Below are positions 33,256 to 46,882 of a stretch of DNA of 64,000 bases, piece by piece. The position numbers and the translations under genes were made by a program. Numbering within the stretch: position 1 is the first letter of the stretch; each line of letters starts with the position of its first letter. The DNA is from Arsenophonus sp964026495 (GTDB lineage: Bacteria; Pseudomonadota; Gammaproteobacteria; Enterobacterales; Enterobacteriaceae). The notes under the pieces are model-generated. The model saw nothing but the letters and a program-made list of their open reading frames with translations, was not told where the DNA came from and ran no database searches. The stretch lies in assembly GCF_964026495.1 (NCBI RefSeq), contig NZ_OZ032148.1, positions 372,001 through 436,000 on the forward strand. Direction: 5' to 3'.

Positions 33256-34989
33256 TAATTTTATAGTTCTATATAATTATCAATTAATTCCATATTTCTT
33301 TATTTTTGTACGTAAGGTCCTACGATTTATGCTTTTTAATATTAATACAGCTCTTGTTTGCTCCTTTCGAGGATATTTCATGATTATATCTAATAATAGT
33401 TTTTAAAATTTAGAAAAAATAATTTATATGGGTTGTCTATATTCTGATGATTAAGTTGCAAAAATTTAAAGTGTCTTTTAATTAACATTGCTTAGTAGTT
33501 TTTGATGTTTATGTTTTGCTAATTTTTTACCTAATCTTAATATTTTTAATAAATGCAAATTTTTGCATTATTCTAACATAGTTCTGTTGTTTTTTTTAAA
33601 ATGTTATATAGGAAAGTATATTTACTATATCAATATTAATGTTTTTTTGTGTTTTTTTTTATAAAATATTTTTTAAAACTTTTTTTTATTGGTAATTTTT
33701 TATTCTTTTTTTTAAGATTTTTGTATATGTGATATAGAGTATTTCATATAAAAAGATATTTACATTTTTCTTTTGAAAAGAAAAATAATTTACTGATTAA
33801 TATCTAAAAAGAAGAGTTAGTGCTACTATTTTTTATTTATAAACTGTTTTTTCTTAAAAAGATTGTTTTTTTTGATAATTTGTAATGATTTTTTCGATAA
33901 ATTAATTATTTAATTTATTTTTTAATATTTTTAGGTATTTTTGCTTATTTTTTTATAATTATAAATTTTAAGATAGAAGTGTCAGTTTATTGTAATAGTA
34001 TGATTATTTTTTAGTTAAAAATCATGTTTTATAAAAAAAATTTTTATATATAAATCACTAAAAATGTTATTTGTTTGTTTGATTATAAGATTATTGTATT
34101 ATTTTTAAGATAGTAATAGTAATAAAATTGGAGATAAAAATAAAACTTGTATTTTTAATATTAATTAATGTTATTAGAATTATAATTAAAAATTGAATTT
34201 TTTAAGTTTTTTATTTTTAATCACATTAAAATTAATATTTTATTTATTGTTATTGGAAACTATGCTATATATTTACAATATTACAATAAAAATTTATCAT
34301 TTATCATAGTTTGTTAGATTATAAAACAAAAATTATACTAATATAATATGAGTAATAAAAAACTTTATTTAGTATATCCAATAAGAATTATTATGTTAAA
34401 TATAATTAATTTTTGGTAGGATAAAAAAGAAAGATTTTGAATCTTTCATATTTTAAAAAAATTATAAATTATAAAATTATAAGTGTATCATAATATAAAG
34501 TAATACAAGAATTGTTATCATTATCAAAATAATTTAAAAAATATTGTATATTAATATTTGACATTTTGGTAATTTTTTTATAAAAAATAAATTTCTTAAT
34601 AGAAAAGATAGTTGTGATAATGATTATAAATTTATAATATTATTTTAAATAATCTACAATGATATTTTACAAATATAAAATATCTCGAGTAATTATTTAC
34701 ATTTGATTTCTTATTTTATACCTTAAAAGTATATAAGAAAAGTATTAGCATGAAGATAAAAGATATAAAAAATAATAATGAAAATTGAATTTGTATTTTA
34801 TCAATTTAGAATAAAAATGATAAATTTTTTGTGTTTTTCATCATTTTATGTTTTGAGTTTTTATATTAATTATTAATAATGTTTTTTAAAATATATATAA
34901 AAAATATTTTGTATAAAAAATAATAGTACATTTTTTCTTAATTTTATAGAAAAATATCAAATAAATTTTAAAAATGTATTTATGCAAAA
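33240..34989. other. 1.75 kb eroded region: fis pseudogene, then no trace of dusB, prmA, panF
   Basis: By the E. coli order the minus strand here should carry panF-prmA-dusB-fis after accC. Only fis is readable (33280-33579). From 33580 to 34989 I see no recognisable frame or motif on either strand. Confidence 0.65.
33280..33579 (-). pseudogene. fis: fis pseudogene, full length with stop and frameshifts
   Basis: Fis is the small nucleoid protein that bends DNA and activates rRNA promoters. Reading the minus strand from the ATG at 33579, codon 4 is TAA (MLE-stop), then a first frame runs to about codon 33, a second frame gives IKRHFKFLQLNHQNIDNPYK (E. coli [22 protein letters not shown]), and a third gives [31 protein letters not shown] and [12 protein letters not shown] (E. 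coli PLLDMVMQYTRGNQTRAAL...INRGTLRKKLKKYGMN). Total length is 300 bases against 297 in E. coli, so decay came from point changes and one-base indels, not deletion. Position beyond accC matches the E. coli order. Confidence 0.92.
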
Positions 34990-36321
34990 TTATTGATTTT
35001 CTAAATAATGAATGTTAGTTCCACCTTTTAAAAAATTATTATCATTCATGATTTTTTGTTGTGCTTCTATGTTAGTTTTAATTCCATGAATAATTAATTC
35101 AGATAAAGCATTTTTCATGCGTAGAATAGCAATTTCACGATTTTCTCCATAAGTGATTAATTTTCCAATCATAGAATCATAATAAGGTGGTACTGTATAA
35201 CCTGCATAAATATGTGATTCCCAACGTATACCCAATCCACCAGGAATATGTAGTCGTATAATTTTACCGGGACTTGGTAAAAAAGTTTTTGCATCTTCTG
35301 CATTAATTCGACATTCTATCGAATGTCCATGAATTTCAATATCTTTTTGTTTTATAGATAATGGTAAACCAGAAGCAATTCTTATTTGTTCTTTGATAAG
35401 ATCAATACCTGTAATCATTTCAGTAATAGTATGTTCAACTTGAATTCTAGTATTCATTTCAATAAAGTAAAATTCTTTATTTTCATATAGAAATTCAAAT
35501 GTTCCAGCACCACGATAATCAATATCAAGACAAGCTTTCACACAACATTCACCAATATTTTTTTTTATATCAATTTGAATATCTGGTGCAGGTGCTTCTT
35601 CAATGACTTTTTGATGACGACGTTGCATTGAACAATCACGTTCTGATAAATAAATTGCATTACCTTGTCCATCAGAAAGAACTTGGATTTCAATGTGTCG
35701 TGGATTTTGTAAAAATTTTTCTATATAAACCATACTATTATTAAAAGCTATTTTAGATTCAGCTTGTGTTAAGATAATTGCTTGTTCTAATTCATTTTCA
35801 TTACGTACAATGCGCATACCACGACCACCACCCCCAGCTGATGCTTTAATAATTATAGGATAACCAATTTTTTGAGTAATATTTTTATTAATTTTTATAT
35901 TTTCTCCTAAAGGTCCATTAGAACCGGGAATACAAGGAATACCTGCTTTTTTCATAACTTTAATAGCAGATAATTTATCACCCATAAGACGAATAGTTTC
36001 TGCTCTAGGACCAATAAATACAAAACCAGAACATTCTACTTTTTCAGCAAAATCAGCATTTTCAGATAAAAAACCATAGCCAGGATGAATAGCTTCTGCA
36101 TCGGTAATTTCTGCAGCAGAAATTATTGCTGGGATATTCAGATAGCTTTCAGCTGATGCAGCGGGGCCTATACAAACAGTTTCATCAGCCAGTAATACAT
36201 GTTTTAAATTGCGATCAACTACAGAATGTACTGCAACAGTTTGTATTTTTAATTCTTTACAAGCACGTAAAATACGTAAAGCGATTTCACCACGGTTAGC
36301 AATAACAATTTTTTTAAGCAT
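34990..36321 (-). CDS. accC: Biotin carboxylase subunit of acetyl-CoA carboxylase
   Basis: ATP-grasp enzyme that carboxylates the biotin on AccB. From the ATG at 36321 it has 443 residues (E. coli 449), starting [20 protein letters not shown]; the start lies 11 bases after the accB stop with GAGG between, so a start 12 bases earlier was rejected. Visible: glycine-rich loop SAGGGGRGM, the [20 protein letters not shown] core, [11 protein letters not shown], and [14 protein letters not shown]. One oddity: the usually invariant Pro after QVEH is Thr (residue 298). Six residues are missing at the C-terminus. Confidence 0.97.
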   Translation of the reverse strand: MLKKIVIANRGEIALRILRACKELKIQTVAVHSVVDRNLKHVLLADETVCIGPAASAESYLNIPAIISAAEITDAEAIHPGYGFLSENADFAEKVECSGFVFIGPRAETIRLMGDKLSAIKVMKKAGIPCIPGSNGPLGENIKINKNITQKIGYPIIIKASAGGGGRGMRIVRNENELEQAIILTQAESKIAFNNSMVYIEKFLQNPRHIEIQVLSDGQGNAIYLSERDCSMQRRHQKVIEEAPAPDIQIDIKKNIGECCVKACLDIDYRGAGTFEFLYENKEFYFIEMNTRIQVEHTITEMITGIDLIKEQIRIASGLPLSIKQKDIEIHGHSIECRINAEDAKTFLPSPGKIIRLHIPGGLGIRWESHIYAGYTVPPYYDSMIGKLITYGENREIAILRMKNALSELIIHGIKTNIEAQQKIMNDNNFLKGGTNIHYLENQ

Positions 36322-36332
36322 AAAATGCCTCA

Positions 36333-36806
36333 TTATTCGATGATAATTAATGGTTCATCAAATTCAACAGCTTCTCCATTCTTTACAAGAATTGCTTTTA
36401 CTACACCTGATTTATCTGTTTCAATTTTATGCATCATTTTCATGGCTTCTACAATACATAAAGGATCACCTATTTTAACTATTTGTCCGATTTCAATGAA
36501 TGGTTTTGTTGTTGGAGTTGGAGCTCTATAAAATGTACCTACCATTGGAGAACGAAGGATATAACCAGTAATTTCTGTTTTTTTTTCATTAATCTTTTCT
36601 ATTTTTTTAGGTAACGTTTGATTAGGTGTAATCATATTTGTTGAAATTGGTTGATGTGTGATTGATGTTGCCATATATTCTTGTTGTGAATTTTCTGTAA
36701 TTTTACGACTAATACGTACTGATTCTTCACCTTCTGAAATTTCTATTTCAGAGATATCAGATGCTTCAACAAGTTCAATTAATTTTCTGATTTTACGAAT
36801 ATCCAT
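36333..36806 (-). CDS. accB: Biotin carboxyl carrier protein of acetyl-CoA carboxylase
   Basis: Carries the biotin that shuttles CO2 between AccC and AccA/AccD. 157 residues (E. coli 156). N-terminal dimerisation part ([23 protein letters not shown]), a short flexible linker less rich in Ala/Pro than in E. coli, and the C-terminal biotinyl domain with the lysine of EAMKMM near residue 123 and the thumb segment [11 protein letters not shown]. Co-transcribed with accC. Confidence 0.97.
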   Translation of the reverse strand: MDIRKIRKLIELVEASDISEIEISEGEESVRISRKITENSQQEYMATSITHQPISTNMITPNQTLPKKIEKINEKKTEITGYILRSPMVGTFYRAPTPTTKPFIEIGQIVKIGDPLCIVEAMKMMHKIETDKSGVVKAILVKNGEAVEFDEPLIIIE

Positions 36807-36916
36807 AAATTAATTCCATCTATTAATTTTTTATATTTTAAAATAAAATGAACGTAAATTTAAAATTTAAATTTTATCATATACAAAATATATCAAAAAA
36901 ATTATGATATTTTTTA

Positions 36917-37384
36917 TTAATTATTTTTTATATTATTGATTTTAAATAAGAATTTTACTGCAGATTCTAATGCAAAAATATAACCATCAGCATGAAATCC
37001 ACAAATAATACCTTTTGCAATATCCGAAAAATAAGAATGATGTCTAAATTTTTCTCTTGAATAAATATTTGTAATATGAATTTCATAAAAAGGAATTTCA
37101 ATGCTTAAAAGAGCATCTCTTAATGCAATACTAGTATGAGTAAACCCTGCTGGATTTATTATTATAAAATCGACTGTTTTTTTTGCATTATGAATGGTAT
37201 CAATAAGTTTATGTTCAGCATTAGATTGAAAATGAGTTAATTTTATGCCTAATTTTTTTGCTTTTTTAAAAGTTTTTTTTATGATATCTTTTAATGTAAT
37301 TTTGCCATATAATAATATTTCTCTTTTTCCAATCATATTTAAATTAGGACCATTTAATATTAAAATATGAAAATTATGTACCAT
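36917..37384 (-). CDS. aroQ: 3-dehydroquinate dehydratase, type II
   Basis: Third step of the shikimate pathway. 155 residues, typical for the small dodecameric type II enzyme (not the type I AroD of E. coli). Motifs: [13 protein letters not shown] with the catalytic-Tyr loop ending [31 protein letters not shown], and [18 protein letters not shown] with the catalytic His. Located directly upstream of accB-accC, as in Proteus, Yersinia and other enterobacteria with the type II enzyme. Suggests that at least part of aromatic synthesis is kept. Confidence 0.95.
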   Translation of the reverse strand: MVHNFHILILNGPNLNMIGKREILLYGKITLKDIIKKTFKKAKKLGIKLTHFQSNAEHKLIDTIHNAKKTVDFIIINPAGFTHTSIALRDALLSIEIPFYEIHITNIYSREKFRHHSYFSDIAKGIICGFHADGYIFALESAVKFLFKINNIKNN

Positions 37385-39606
<2,222 letters not shown>

Positions 39607-39690
39607 AAATGTTATAAAAACTAATTGTTGATTATATTTTATATTTTATTTATTTTTCAATACCACTTCTTACTTTTTTGTTATAAATTA

Positions 39691-40665
39691 ATGAAACCGA
39701 TATTTATTAAAAGACTTTCCATAAAAATTCGTGTTATTATTGCACTTTTTTTTGCAACCGTAATCTTTTTTTGCGATCGTTCTAATACTTTTAATAAATT
39801 TCGTAGTTATTTAGAAATCCCACTTACTCCATTATATTTTTTAATTAATTTCCCCCGGGAATTTCTTGATAATATTTCAGATACATTTACAAAACAAAAA
39901 CAGCTTCTTTTTGAAAATCATGCATTAAAAAAAGAAATATTACTTAAAAAAGCAGATAATTTATTATTTGAACAAATTAAAGAAGAAAATGCTAAATTAC
40001 GTACACTTTTAGGTTCTCCTTTACGTCAACGTGAAAATATGATGGTAACACAAGTATTATCTGGTTTGCATACTCCTTATCGAGACCAAATTATGATTGA
40101 TAAAGGTTTATATGATGATGTTTATGAAGGACAACCTGTAATTAGTGATAAAGGTGTTGTAGGTCAAGTAATTTCAGTTAGTCAATTTAATAGCCGTGTT
40201 TTATTAATTTGTGATATTACTCATGCATTACCTATACAAATATTGCGTAATGATATTCGTGTAATTGCAGCAGGTGCAGGATGTAGTGATGATCTTCAAC
40301 TTGAACCTGTTCCTGATAATACTGATATACGAATTGGTGATGTGATAGTAACTTCTGGTTTAGGAGGTCGATTTCCAGAAGGCTATCCAGTAGCTATTGT
40401 TTCTTCTGTAAAATATGATTTTCAACGTGCTTATATGATTATTCGTGCAAAACCCAGTGCAGATTTACAAAGATTACGTTATCTTTTGTTGTTATTAGGA
40501 AGTTCTAATGAAGTTAATAATTCCTTATCAGCATCAGAAGCATATAAAGTTGCAAATGAGCCTTTAATAAATATTTTTCCTGATGTGTTTTCTAGTAAAA
40601 ATGAAGTGATTGAAAAAGATATAATATTCAAAAATATAAAAGATAAAAAAATTAATCCTCCTTAA
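39691..40665 (+). CDS. mreC: Cell shape protein MreC
   Basis: Bitopic inner-membrane protein that activates PBP2-RodA in the Rod complex. From ATG 39691 it has 324 residues, starting MKPIFIKRLSIKIRV as in E. coli; the frame extends 66 bases upstream, but that part has no homologue. One membrane helix (residues about 15-32), a coiled coil, and the beta domain with YEGQPVISDKGVVGQV and TSGLGGRFPEGYPV. The long Pro-rich tail of E. coli MreC (367 residues) is missing. Confidence 0.95.
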   Translation: MKPIFIKRLSIKIRVIIALFFATVIFFCDRSNTFNKFRSYLEIPLTPLYFLINFPREFLDNISDTFTKQKQLLFENHALKKEILLKKADNLLFEQIKEENAKLRTLLGSPLRQRENMMVTQVLSGLHTPYRDQIMIDKGLYDDVYEGQPVISDKGVVGQVISVSQFNSRVLLICDITHALPIQILRNDIRVIAAGAGCSDDLQLEPVPDNTDIRIGDVIVTSGLGGRFPEGYPVAIVSSVKYDFQRAYMIIRAKPSADLQRLRYLLLLLGSSNEVNNSLSASEAYKVANEPLINIFPDVFSSKNEVIEKDIIFKNIKDKKINPP

Positions 40666-40723
40666 TTAAGCAATAAAAATTATTTTCTTTAAAAAATATA
40701 AAAACAACCAGATGGAATGTAGA

Positions 40724-41212
40724 ATGAATCAATACTGTGGTAACAGATCCTGGGTTATCTGGCTATCTTTTTTGGTTGCAATAATTTTAGAACAAATGCC
40801 TTGTCCAAAACAATTTATTTATTATAAACCAGCATGGTTAATATTAATTTTAATTTATTGGGTTATGGCTTTACCACATAGAATTAGTGTAGGTAGTGGA
40901 TTTTTTTTAGGAATTGTAATGGATTTAATACAAGGCATAACTCTTGGGATACACGCATTAACTAATAGTATGATTTGTTATTTAGTATCCTATAAATATC
41001 AATTGTTCCGTAATATGGAAATGTGGCAACAATCATTTGTTATTTTTGGACTATCAGTGATCATGAATTTTACTATATTTTTAATAGAATTTTTTTCTTC
41101 TATCGTATTATTTCATCCTGAAATATTTTTGAATTGTTTAATAAATGGTGTTTTATGGCCTTGGATATTTGTATTTTTAAGAAAAGTTAGACGTCGATTT
41201 TTAATACGTTAA
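40724..41212 (+). CDS. mreD: Rod-shape determining membrane protein MreD
   Basis: Multi-pass partner of MreC. From ATG 40724 it has 162 residues, the E. coli length (MNQYCGNRSWVIWLSF); an ATG at 40712 adds four residues and cannot be excluded. Five or six hydrophobic segments; YWVMALPHRISVGSGF, LKYQLFRN-like SYKYQLFRNMEMWQQ and NGVLWPWIF are characteristic. maf and rng, which follow in E. coli, are missing. Confidence 0.95.
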   Translation: MNQYCGNRSWVIWLSFLVAIILEQMPCPKQFIYYKPAWLILILIYWVMALPHRISVGSGFFLGIVMDLIQGITLGIHALTNSMICYLVSYKYQLFRNMEMWQQSFVIFGLSVIMNFTIFLIEFFSSIVLFHPEIFLNCLINGVLWPWIFVFLRKVRRRFLIR

Positions 41213-41786
41213 GTTAATTTATAAAAAAATGATTTTAATGATTTTAACAGATATTAACATAATTTTTAATAAATTTTAAATTAATGGTGGAATATTTTTT
41301 TGAAAATTATAAAAAAAATTTAATGTATAAAACAATTTTTTTAGTGTAGAAAATTTTTTTTGTAATAGTTAAAAAATAATATTTAAAGGTTTACTAAAAG
41401 TAAAAAAATATTATAAAAAGTAAAATTTATTTTTATATCATATAAATTTTTATATTTTTTGTATTTTATAAAATTATATCAAAATTTTATTTTTTATGTA
41501 GATTTTTATTTAAAAATACTTTGTATTATAAAATTAAATTATTAAATTAAAATTTAATAAAATAATGTTGGATTTACTTATATTATATATATTTTAATAT
41601 TTTTATTTTTGGATATTTATGTTCATATTACCTATGAATTTATATGTGAATGTAAATTTTTTTAAAATTTCTTAAAACATCTCTTTTAAAAGATCAAATT
41701 CAATCATTTTTTAATCTAAAATAATTTCATGTTTTTATAATGCAAAATAAATTATTATTGTAAGAAATTTTTGCAGGAGATATTGA
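41213..41786. other. 0.6 kb spacer where maf and rng were lost
   Basis: In E. coli maf (yhdE) and rng (RNase G) lie between mreD and yhdP. Nothing recognisable is left in this A/T spacer. Confidence 0.6.
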
Positions 41787-44126
41787 GTGAAACAATTAAT
41801 TAAATTATTAGTATCTAAAATTAATGTTATAATACTAATATTTTTTTTATTTTTTATTGCATCACGTTTTTTTATTTTGCAAATGAATTTATATAAAAAT
41901 CAATTTGAAGAAAATATTTATTTATTAACTGGTATCCCTCTAAAGATTAGAGATTTTAAAGTAAAATTAAACTTTTTGCAACCAAATTTTGTTTTATCAG
42001 ATGTTGTGCTTTCTTCTGAAAAAATTAATATTCAAATCAAAAAAATAACATTTGTATTAGATATATGGCGTTTGCTATTTTCTTTTGATTTATTTTTTCA
42101 TGAAATTGTTTTGTATCAATTGAATTTTGATTATTATAAACCTTTAAATCTTATTAGTAAAGCTGATTTTGATTATTTTAAATTAGATATTTTTAGTAAC
42201 ATTATTTTTAAGAAAATTTATTCTTTAATACTTAAAGATAGTTATATAAATTTTTTATCGCCTCTCTTAGAAAAGAAGACATTAAATATTCCAAAATTTA
42301 TATGTTTAAATCAAAATGATCATTATTTAGCAGAAGGTATAATGAATTTTGATATTTTTAAAAAAAAATCAGATCAGAATATTATTCAAATTAAAATAAA
42401 TTTTTGTCATAAAAATAACATAAACAAAGGAATGGTCTATTTACATGGTAATAAAATTAATTTATCTTCTTTTTTAAATTGTTGGATAGATAGTAAAATA
42501 AATTTAGAAAATTTAGTCTTTGGTTTTTCTAGTTGGATTGTAATTAAAAATAGTCGTATTGAAGATGGACAGATATATTTTGATAATGGAAGTGCAAATT
42601 GGAACTTAAATGCACAAAAACATGAAATATCTTTTAGAAATTTATATTTGAATATGAAACATCAAGAAAATCATTGGTTTTTTTGTATTCCACAATTAGA
42701 AAATTTGATAACTGATGAAAAAAAATGGCTTGAAGGCCAAGCTTCTTTTGTTTATTTTCCTAAGTTAAAAATTCATCAAGATCAAGATCATTGGCAAATA
42801 CTACTGAATAATGTTGCATTAGAACAATTAAGATCTTTTTTTACTATTTTTTCTTGTTTTATGCCTGATTTTATCAAAAATTTAGAAAAATATCAAATAA
42901 AAGGAAAACTTGTTAGATTAGTATTAGATATTACACCTAAATATCCAGAAAAAACTTTAATTGATATTACTTGGAATGATATGAATTTAGTGGATATTAA
43001 AAATATATCTGCTATTAATCATTTTAGTGGATCATTTAAAGGGGGTTATCTAGGAGGTATATTTGTTTTTAATTTAAATAACAGTAAGATTAAATATAAA
43101 TCAATATTTAAAACTCCGGTAAATATTTCTAGTGGACATGGAACAATTTTTTGGTCTAGAAAAAATAAATTAGATTTAATTTTAGGTAAAAATATAAACT
43201 TACAAGTAAAATCATTATGGATCAATGGTGATTTTCGTTATTTTGTAGAAAATAAAAACAAATCTATGTTAAGCCTTTTAGCTGGTGCAAAATTAAAAAA
43301 TGTTGGTGATCTTTGGCATTATTTTCCTCAACCCTTTATAGGAAAAAAGTTAAATGATTATTTAAAAAAAACAATTATTTCTGGTTATGTAGATGAAGCA
43401 TCTTTATTATTTCATGGGGACCCCCATAATTTTTCTTTTAAAGAAAATAATGGAGAATTTCAAATTTTTATACCTTTACGATCAGTTATTTTTCAATATC
43501 AACATAATTGGCCTAAAATTTTAAATTTAAATATTGATTTAAATTTTGAACGTAATAGATTAGATATATCTTCTAAGAAGATAAAATTAGGTAATATAGA
43601 AATATTAGATATTAGCGGATATATTACTAATTATGGTCATTCAAAATTATTGATAAGATCAAAATTTAATAGTGATGCAGAAGCATTACGAGATTATTTA
43701 ATGTATACACCTATTAAAAATATTATTAAGATATTAAATGTAGTAAAAATACATGGTAAGTTTACTGGTCAATTAATGCTTTCTATCCCTCTTGCAGAAT
43801 ATTTCAATACTTTTATTATTAGTGGAAGAATAGGTTTTAATAAAAATAATATTCATATTTTTGATAAAAAAATTAAAAAATTAACGGGATATATTTATTT
43901 TAAAAATAGTAATTTTGAAAGTAAAAAGTTATGTGCAGAATGGTTTGGACAACCTGTAAATTTAACATTAAAAACAATGAAAACAAGCAAGAATTACTAT
44001 ATTAATATTAATTTTTCTAGTCATTGGCAAGCTGATAAAATATTTATTTTACCTCGATTTATTAAACGTTATTTATCTGGGATTACTACTTCATATGGAA
44101 AAGTATCTATTAATATTCCACTTTAA
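41787..44126 (+). CDS. yhdP: YhdP, AsmA-like envelope lipid-transport protein, C-terminally truncated
   Basis: YhdP is one of three AsmA-like proteins (with TamB and YdbH) that move phospholipid to the outer membrane. The frame has 779 codons; E. coli YhdP has 1266 residues. The N-terminal membrane anchor (residues about 12-32) and the DUF3971-type beta-rich repeats align through, and the chain stops soon after YGKVSINIPL, so about 480 C-terminal residues are missing. Start is GTG at 41787 with AGGAG upstream. A 779-codon open frame in such A/T-rich DNA argues either for recent truncation or for a working shortened form. Placement before tldD is conserved. Confidence 0.82.
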   Translation: MKQLIKLLVSKINVIILIFFLFFIASRFFILQMNLYKNQFEENIYLLTGIPLKIRDFKVKLNFLQPNFVLSDVVLSSEKINIQIKKITFVLDIWRLLFSFDLFFHEIVLYQLNFDYYKPLNLISKADFDYFKLDIFSNIIFKKIYSLILKDSYINFLSPLLEKKTLNIPKFICLNQNDHYLAEGIMNFDIFKKKSDQNIIQIKINFCHKNNINKGMVYLHGNKINLSSFLNCWIDSKINLENLVFGFSSWIVIKNSRIEDGQIYFDNGSANWNLNAQKHEISFRNLYLNMKHQENHWFFCIPQLENLITDEKKWLEGQASFVYFPKLKIHQDQDHWQILLNNVALEQLRSFFTIFSCFMPDFIKNLEKYQIKGKLVRLVLDITPKYPEKTLIDITWNDMNLVDIKNISAINHFSGSFKGGYLGGIFVFNLNNSKIKYKSIFKTPVNISSGHGTIFWSRKNKLDLILGKNINLQVKSLWINGDFRYFVENKNKSMLSLLAGAKLKNVGDLWHYFPQPFIGKKLNDYLKKTIISGYVDEASLLFHGDPHNFSFKENNGEFQIFIPLRSVIFQYQHNWPKILNLNIDLNFERNRLDISSKKIKLGNIEILDISGYITNYGHSKLLIRSKFNSDAEALRDYLMYTPIKNIIKILNVVKIHGKFTGQLMLSIPLAEYFNTFIISGRIGFNKNNIHIFDKKIKKLTGYIYFKNSNFESKKLCAEWFGQPVNLTLKTMKTSKNYYININFSSHWQADKIFILPRFIKRYLSGITTSYGKVSINIPL

Positions 44127-45218
44127 AATGATATTAACAAAAAATATCATAAGTTTTTTATGATTTCTTATACTATTGTTATTAAAATTTTGCAAATATT
44201 TTTGATAAATTATGATTATAATATGATATATACTTTTAATAAAACCGATTCATGCATAAAAATTATGCTAAATACTAAAAAATTAAAAAGTTTTCATATT
44301 TTGTAACCAATATTACTAAAAAACAAAATTCTGTTTTCTATAATATTAAATAAAAAAAATCATTTAAAATTTTTAAAAAAGATCTTAATAAATAATGTTA
44401 TTGATTTTAAAATTTAAAACATGAAAACTATTTTTAATAGTTTCTTTTGGTGTATTTCTATATGTGCAAGAAGTATTTTTTTAAAATTAATTTGATGTAT
44501 TATTCAGGAAAATTTTCTATTAGAATTTGAGATTATTTTTTAATCAATAACTTTTGTTTTAATTCACAATAACACAGAAAAGTTTTTTGAAAAAATAGAT
44601 ATAGTGATTAGATTTTAAAGTTTATTTTTAATACATTTTATAAGCAAAATTTACTAATATATTTAGTAATAATATTAGATTTAATTTAATTCTTTTTTAT
44701 TCCTAAGATTTTATTTATATTAGGTTTGGTAAATGTATTTTTATTTAAACTGATCATATGTATATCTTTTTTTTATTTTTGATCAAGTTTTATTGTTATT
44801 AAAAAATAAAATATTGTTTTTTACAAAATCATAAGTAATCTTAAGAAATCAAAAATTGATAAAATTTTGAATAAATTTCATAATAGTTATAATGTTTACT
44901 AATGATTATTTATTTATAATAAAAACATTTAATAACATTTTTAAAAGATATAAAATATATTTTTAAAATATTGCAAATATATAAAAATATTTTTTATGAT
45001 ATAATTTCTTTATAAAAAAATTTTTTAGTACTATTTTTTTCTTTGTAAATGTTTAATGTTTTTTAATTTAATAAAATTATCAGATTTTATTTAAAATATT
45101 AAGGAGTTATGAAAAAATATTAAAAAATTATAAAAAATATGATCAATATCATAAATATTAATATTTAATATTTTTTATTCCATTAAAAATTTACTGTAAT
45201 AAAAATGAGTGAATTAAT
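44127..45218. other. 1.1 kb spacer after truncated yhdP
   Basis: Corresponds to the missing C-terminal third of yhdP (about 1.46 kb in E. coli) plus the yhdP-tldD junction. I could not find residual yhdP motifs. It contains an AAGGAG-spaced ATG with only four codons (45109-45123). Confidence 0.6.
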
Positions 45219-46670
45219 ATGAGTTTAACCATTGTTACTGAACATTTTTTAACATCAAAAAATTTAAATTACCAACATCTTCAAGATGTTTTAGGATTAC
45301 TTACAGAACGACATTTAGATTATGCTGATCTGTTTTTTCAATCAATCTTTCATGAAACATTAGAATTAGAAAATAAAATTATCAAGACAGGTTCTTATAA
45401 TATTGATGAAGGTGTTGGTATTCGTGTTATTGATCAAGATAAAACAGGATTTTCTTATACTAATCAAATAAGTTTAGAAACGTTATACAAAAGTGCAGAT
45501 GCAGCATGTAGTTTTTTTAAAAAAAACAATGAAAAAAAAATATGTACATTAAAAAATATTAATTTTAAATCCTTTTATAATACAAGTAATCCATTAGGAT
45601 TAATACATCAAGAAGAAAAAATAGAATTTTTACACCGTATTGATCAACTTGCCAGATCAGAAGATTCACGAGTTAAAGAAGTTAATATTAAATTATCAGG
45701 TATTTATGAACATATTTTAATTGTAGCAACAGATTCGACATTAGCTGCTGATTTACGCCCATTAGTATGTTTATCTATTAGGGTTTTAGTTGAAGATAAA
45801 GGAAAACGTGAATGTGGTGTTAGTGGTTTTGGTGGTCGTTATGATTATCAATATTTCTTTAAAAAAAAACATGAAGGTGAATTTTTAGTAGAATATTATG
45901 TTAAAGAAGCTATAAGAATAGCATTAATTAATCTTCAAGCTATTGCTGCTCCAGCAGGGAGAATGCCTGTTGTATTAGGGTCTGGATTACCTGGTATTTT
46001 ATTACATGAAGCAGTAGGACATGGTCTTGAGGGTGATTTTAGTCGTCGAGGGGTATCTATTTTTAGTAATCAATTAGGAACAAAAGTTGCTTCGGAACTT
46101 TGTACTGTTGTTGATGATTCTACATTATTTGGGCATAGAGGATCTTTAGCAATTGATGATGAAGGTATACCAGGTAAATATAATATTTTAATTGAAAATG
46201 GGATTTTAAAAAAATATATGCAAGATAAAATGAATGCACGGTTAATGGGTGTCCCCCCTACTGGAAATGGACGGCGTGAATCGTATGCACATTTACCTAT
46301 GCCTCGTATGACCAATACTTATTTGTTAGAAGGAAAATCAATGCCAGAAGAAATTATAGATAGTGTTAATCGAGGTATTTATGCACCTACTTTTTCTGGT
46401 GGACAAGTTGATATTACTTCTGGAAAATTTGTTTTTTCAACTTTAGAAGCTTATTTAATTGAAAAAGGAAAAATTACTAAACCTATTAAAGGAGTAACAT
46501 TAATTGGATCTGGTAGAGATGTTATGCAACAAATTTCAATGGTTGGTAATGATTTAAAAATTGATAGTGGAATTAGTACTTGTGAGAAAGAAGGTCAAAG
46601 TATTCCTGTTGGAGTAGGTCAACCAACATTAAAATTAGAAAGTATGACGATTGGTGGAACAGAAATTTAA
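45219..46670 (+). CDS. tldD: Metalloprotease TldD
   Basis: Catalytic half of the TldD/TldE heterodimer, a zinc protease that clips unfolded peptides and matures microcin B17 in E. coli; CcdA and others are also degraded. 483 residues (E. coli 481). The zinc site [11 protein letters not shown] has its two His at residues 263 and 267; the third ligand, a C-terminal Cys, is in the ISTCEKEGQ segment. The partner pmbA follows 212 bases downstream, although the two are far apart in E. coli. Confidence 0.97.
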   Translation: MSLTIVTEHFLTSKNLNYQHLQDVLGLLTERHLDYADLFFQSIFHETLELENKIIKTGSYNIDEGVGIRVIDQDKTGFSYTNQISLETLYKSADAACSFFKKNNEKKICTLKNINFKSFYNTSNPLGLIHQEEKIEFLHRIDQLARSEDSRVKEVNIKLSGIYEHILIVATDSTLAADLRPLVCLSIRVLVEDKGKRECGVSGFGGRYDYQYFFKKKHEGEFLVEYYVKEAIRIALINLQAIAAPAGRMPVVLGSGLPGILLHEAVGHGLEGDFSRRGVSIFSNQLGTKVASELCTVVDDSTLFGHRGSLAIDDEGIPGKYNILIENGILKKYMQDKMNARLMGVPPTGNGRRESYAHLPMPRMTNTYLLEGKSMPEEIIDSVNRGIYAPTFSGGQVDITSGKFVFSTLEAYLIEKGKITKPIKGVTLIGSGRDVMQQISMVGNDLKIDSGISTCEKEGQSIPVGVGQPTLKLESMTIGGTEI

Positions 46671-46882
46671 TTTTTTATATAAAAAAACATTATTTTTCTG
46701 ATTTTATCATGATAATTTTTTATAAATGTCCATCATTTTATTAAATTTTATATGTAATGAAATTATTTATATTTTTATATACTTTCTTATTAATAATTTT
46801 TCATGAAATAATGAAGCATATTTCAAATTTCTTACAAAGAATAAAATGTTTATAATGTATTTTTTATATTTGGATAATATTA

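Noticed and set aside
45101..45123. AAGGAG followed by ATG upstream of tldD
   Set aside because: Opens only four codons (MKKY) and no gene start is expected there; probably chance.
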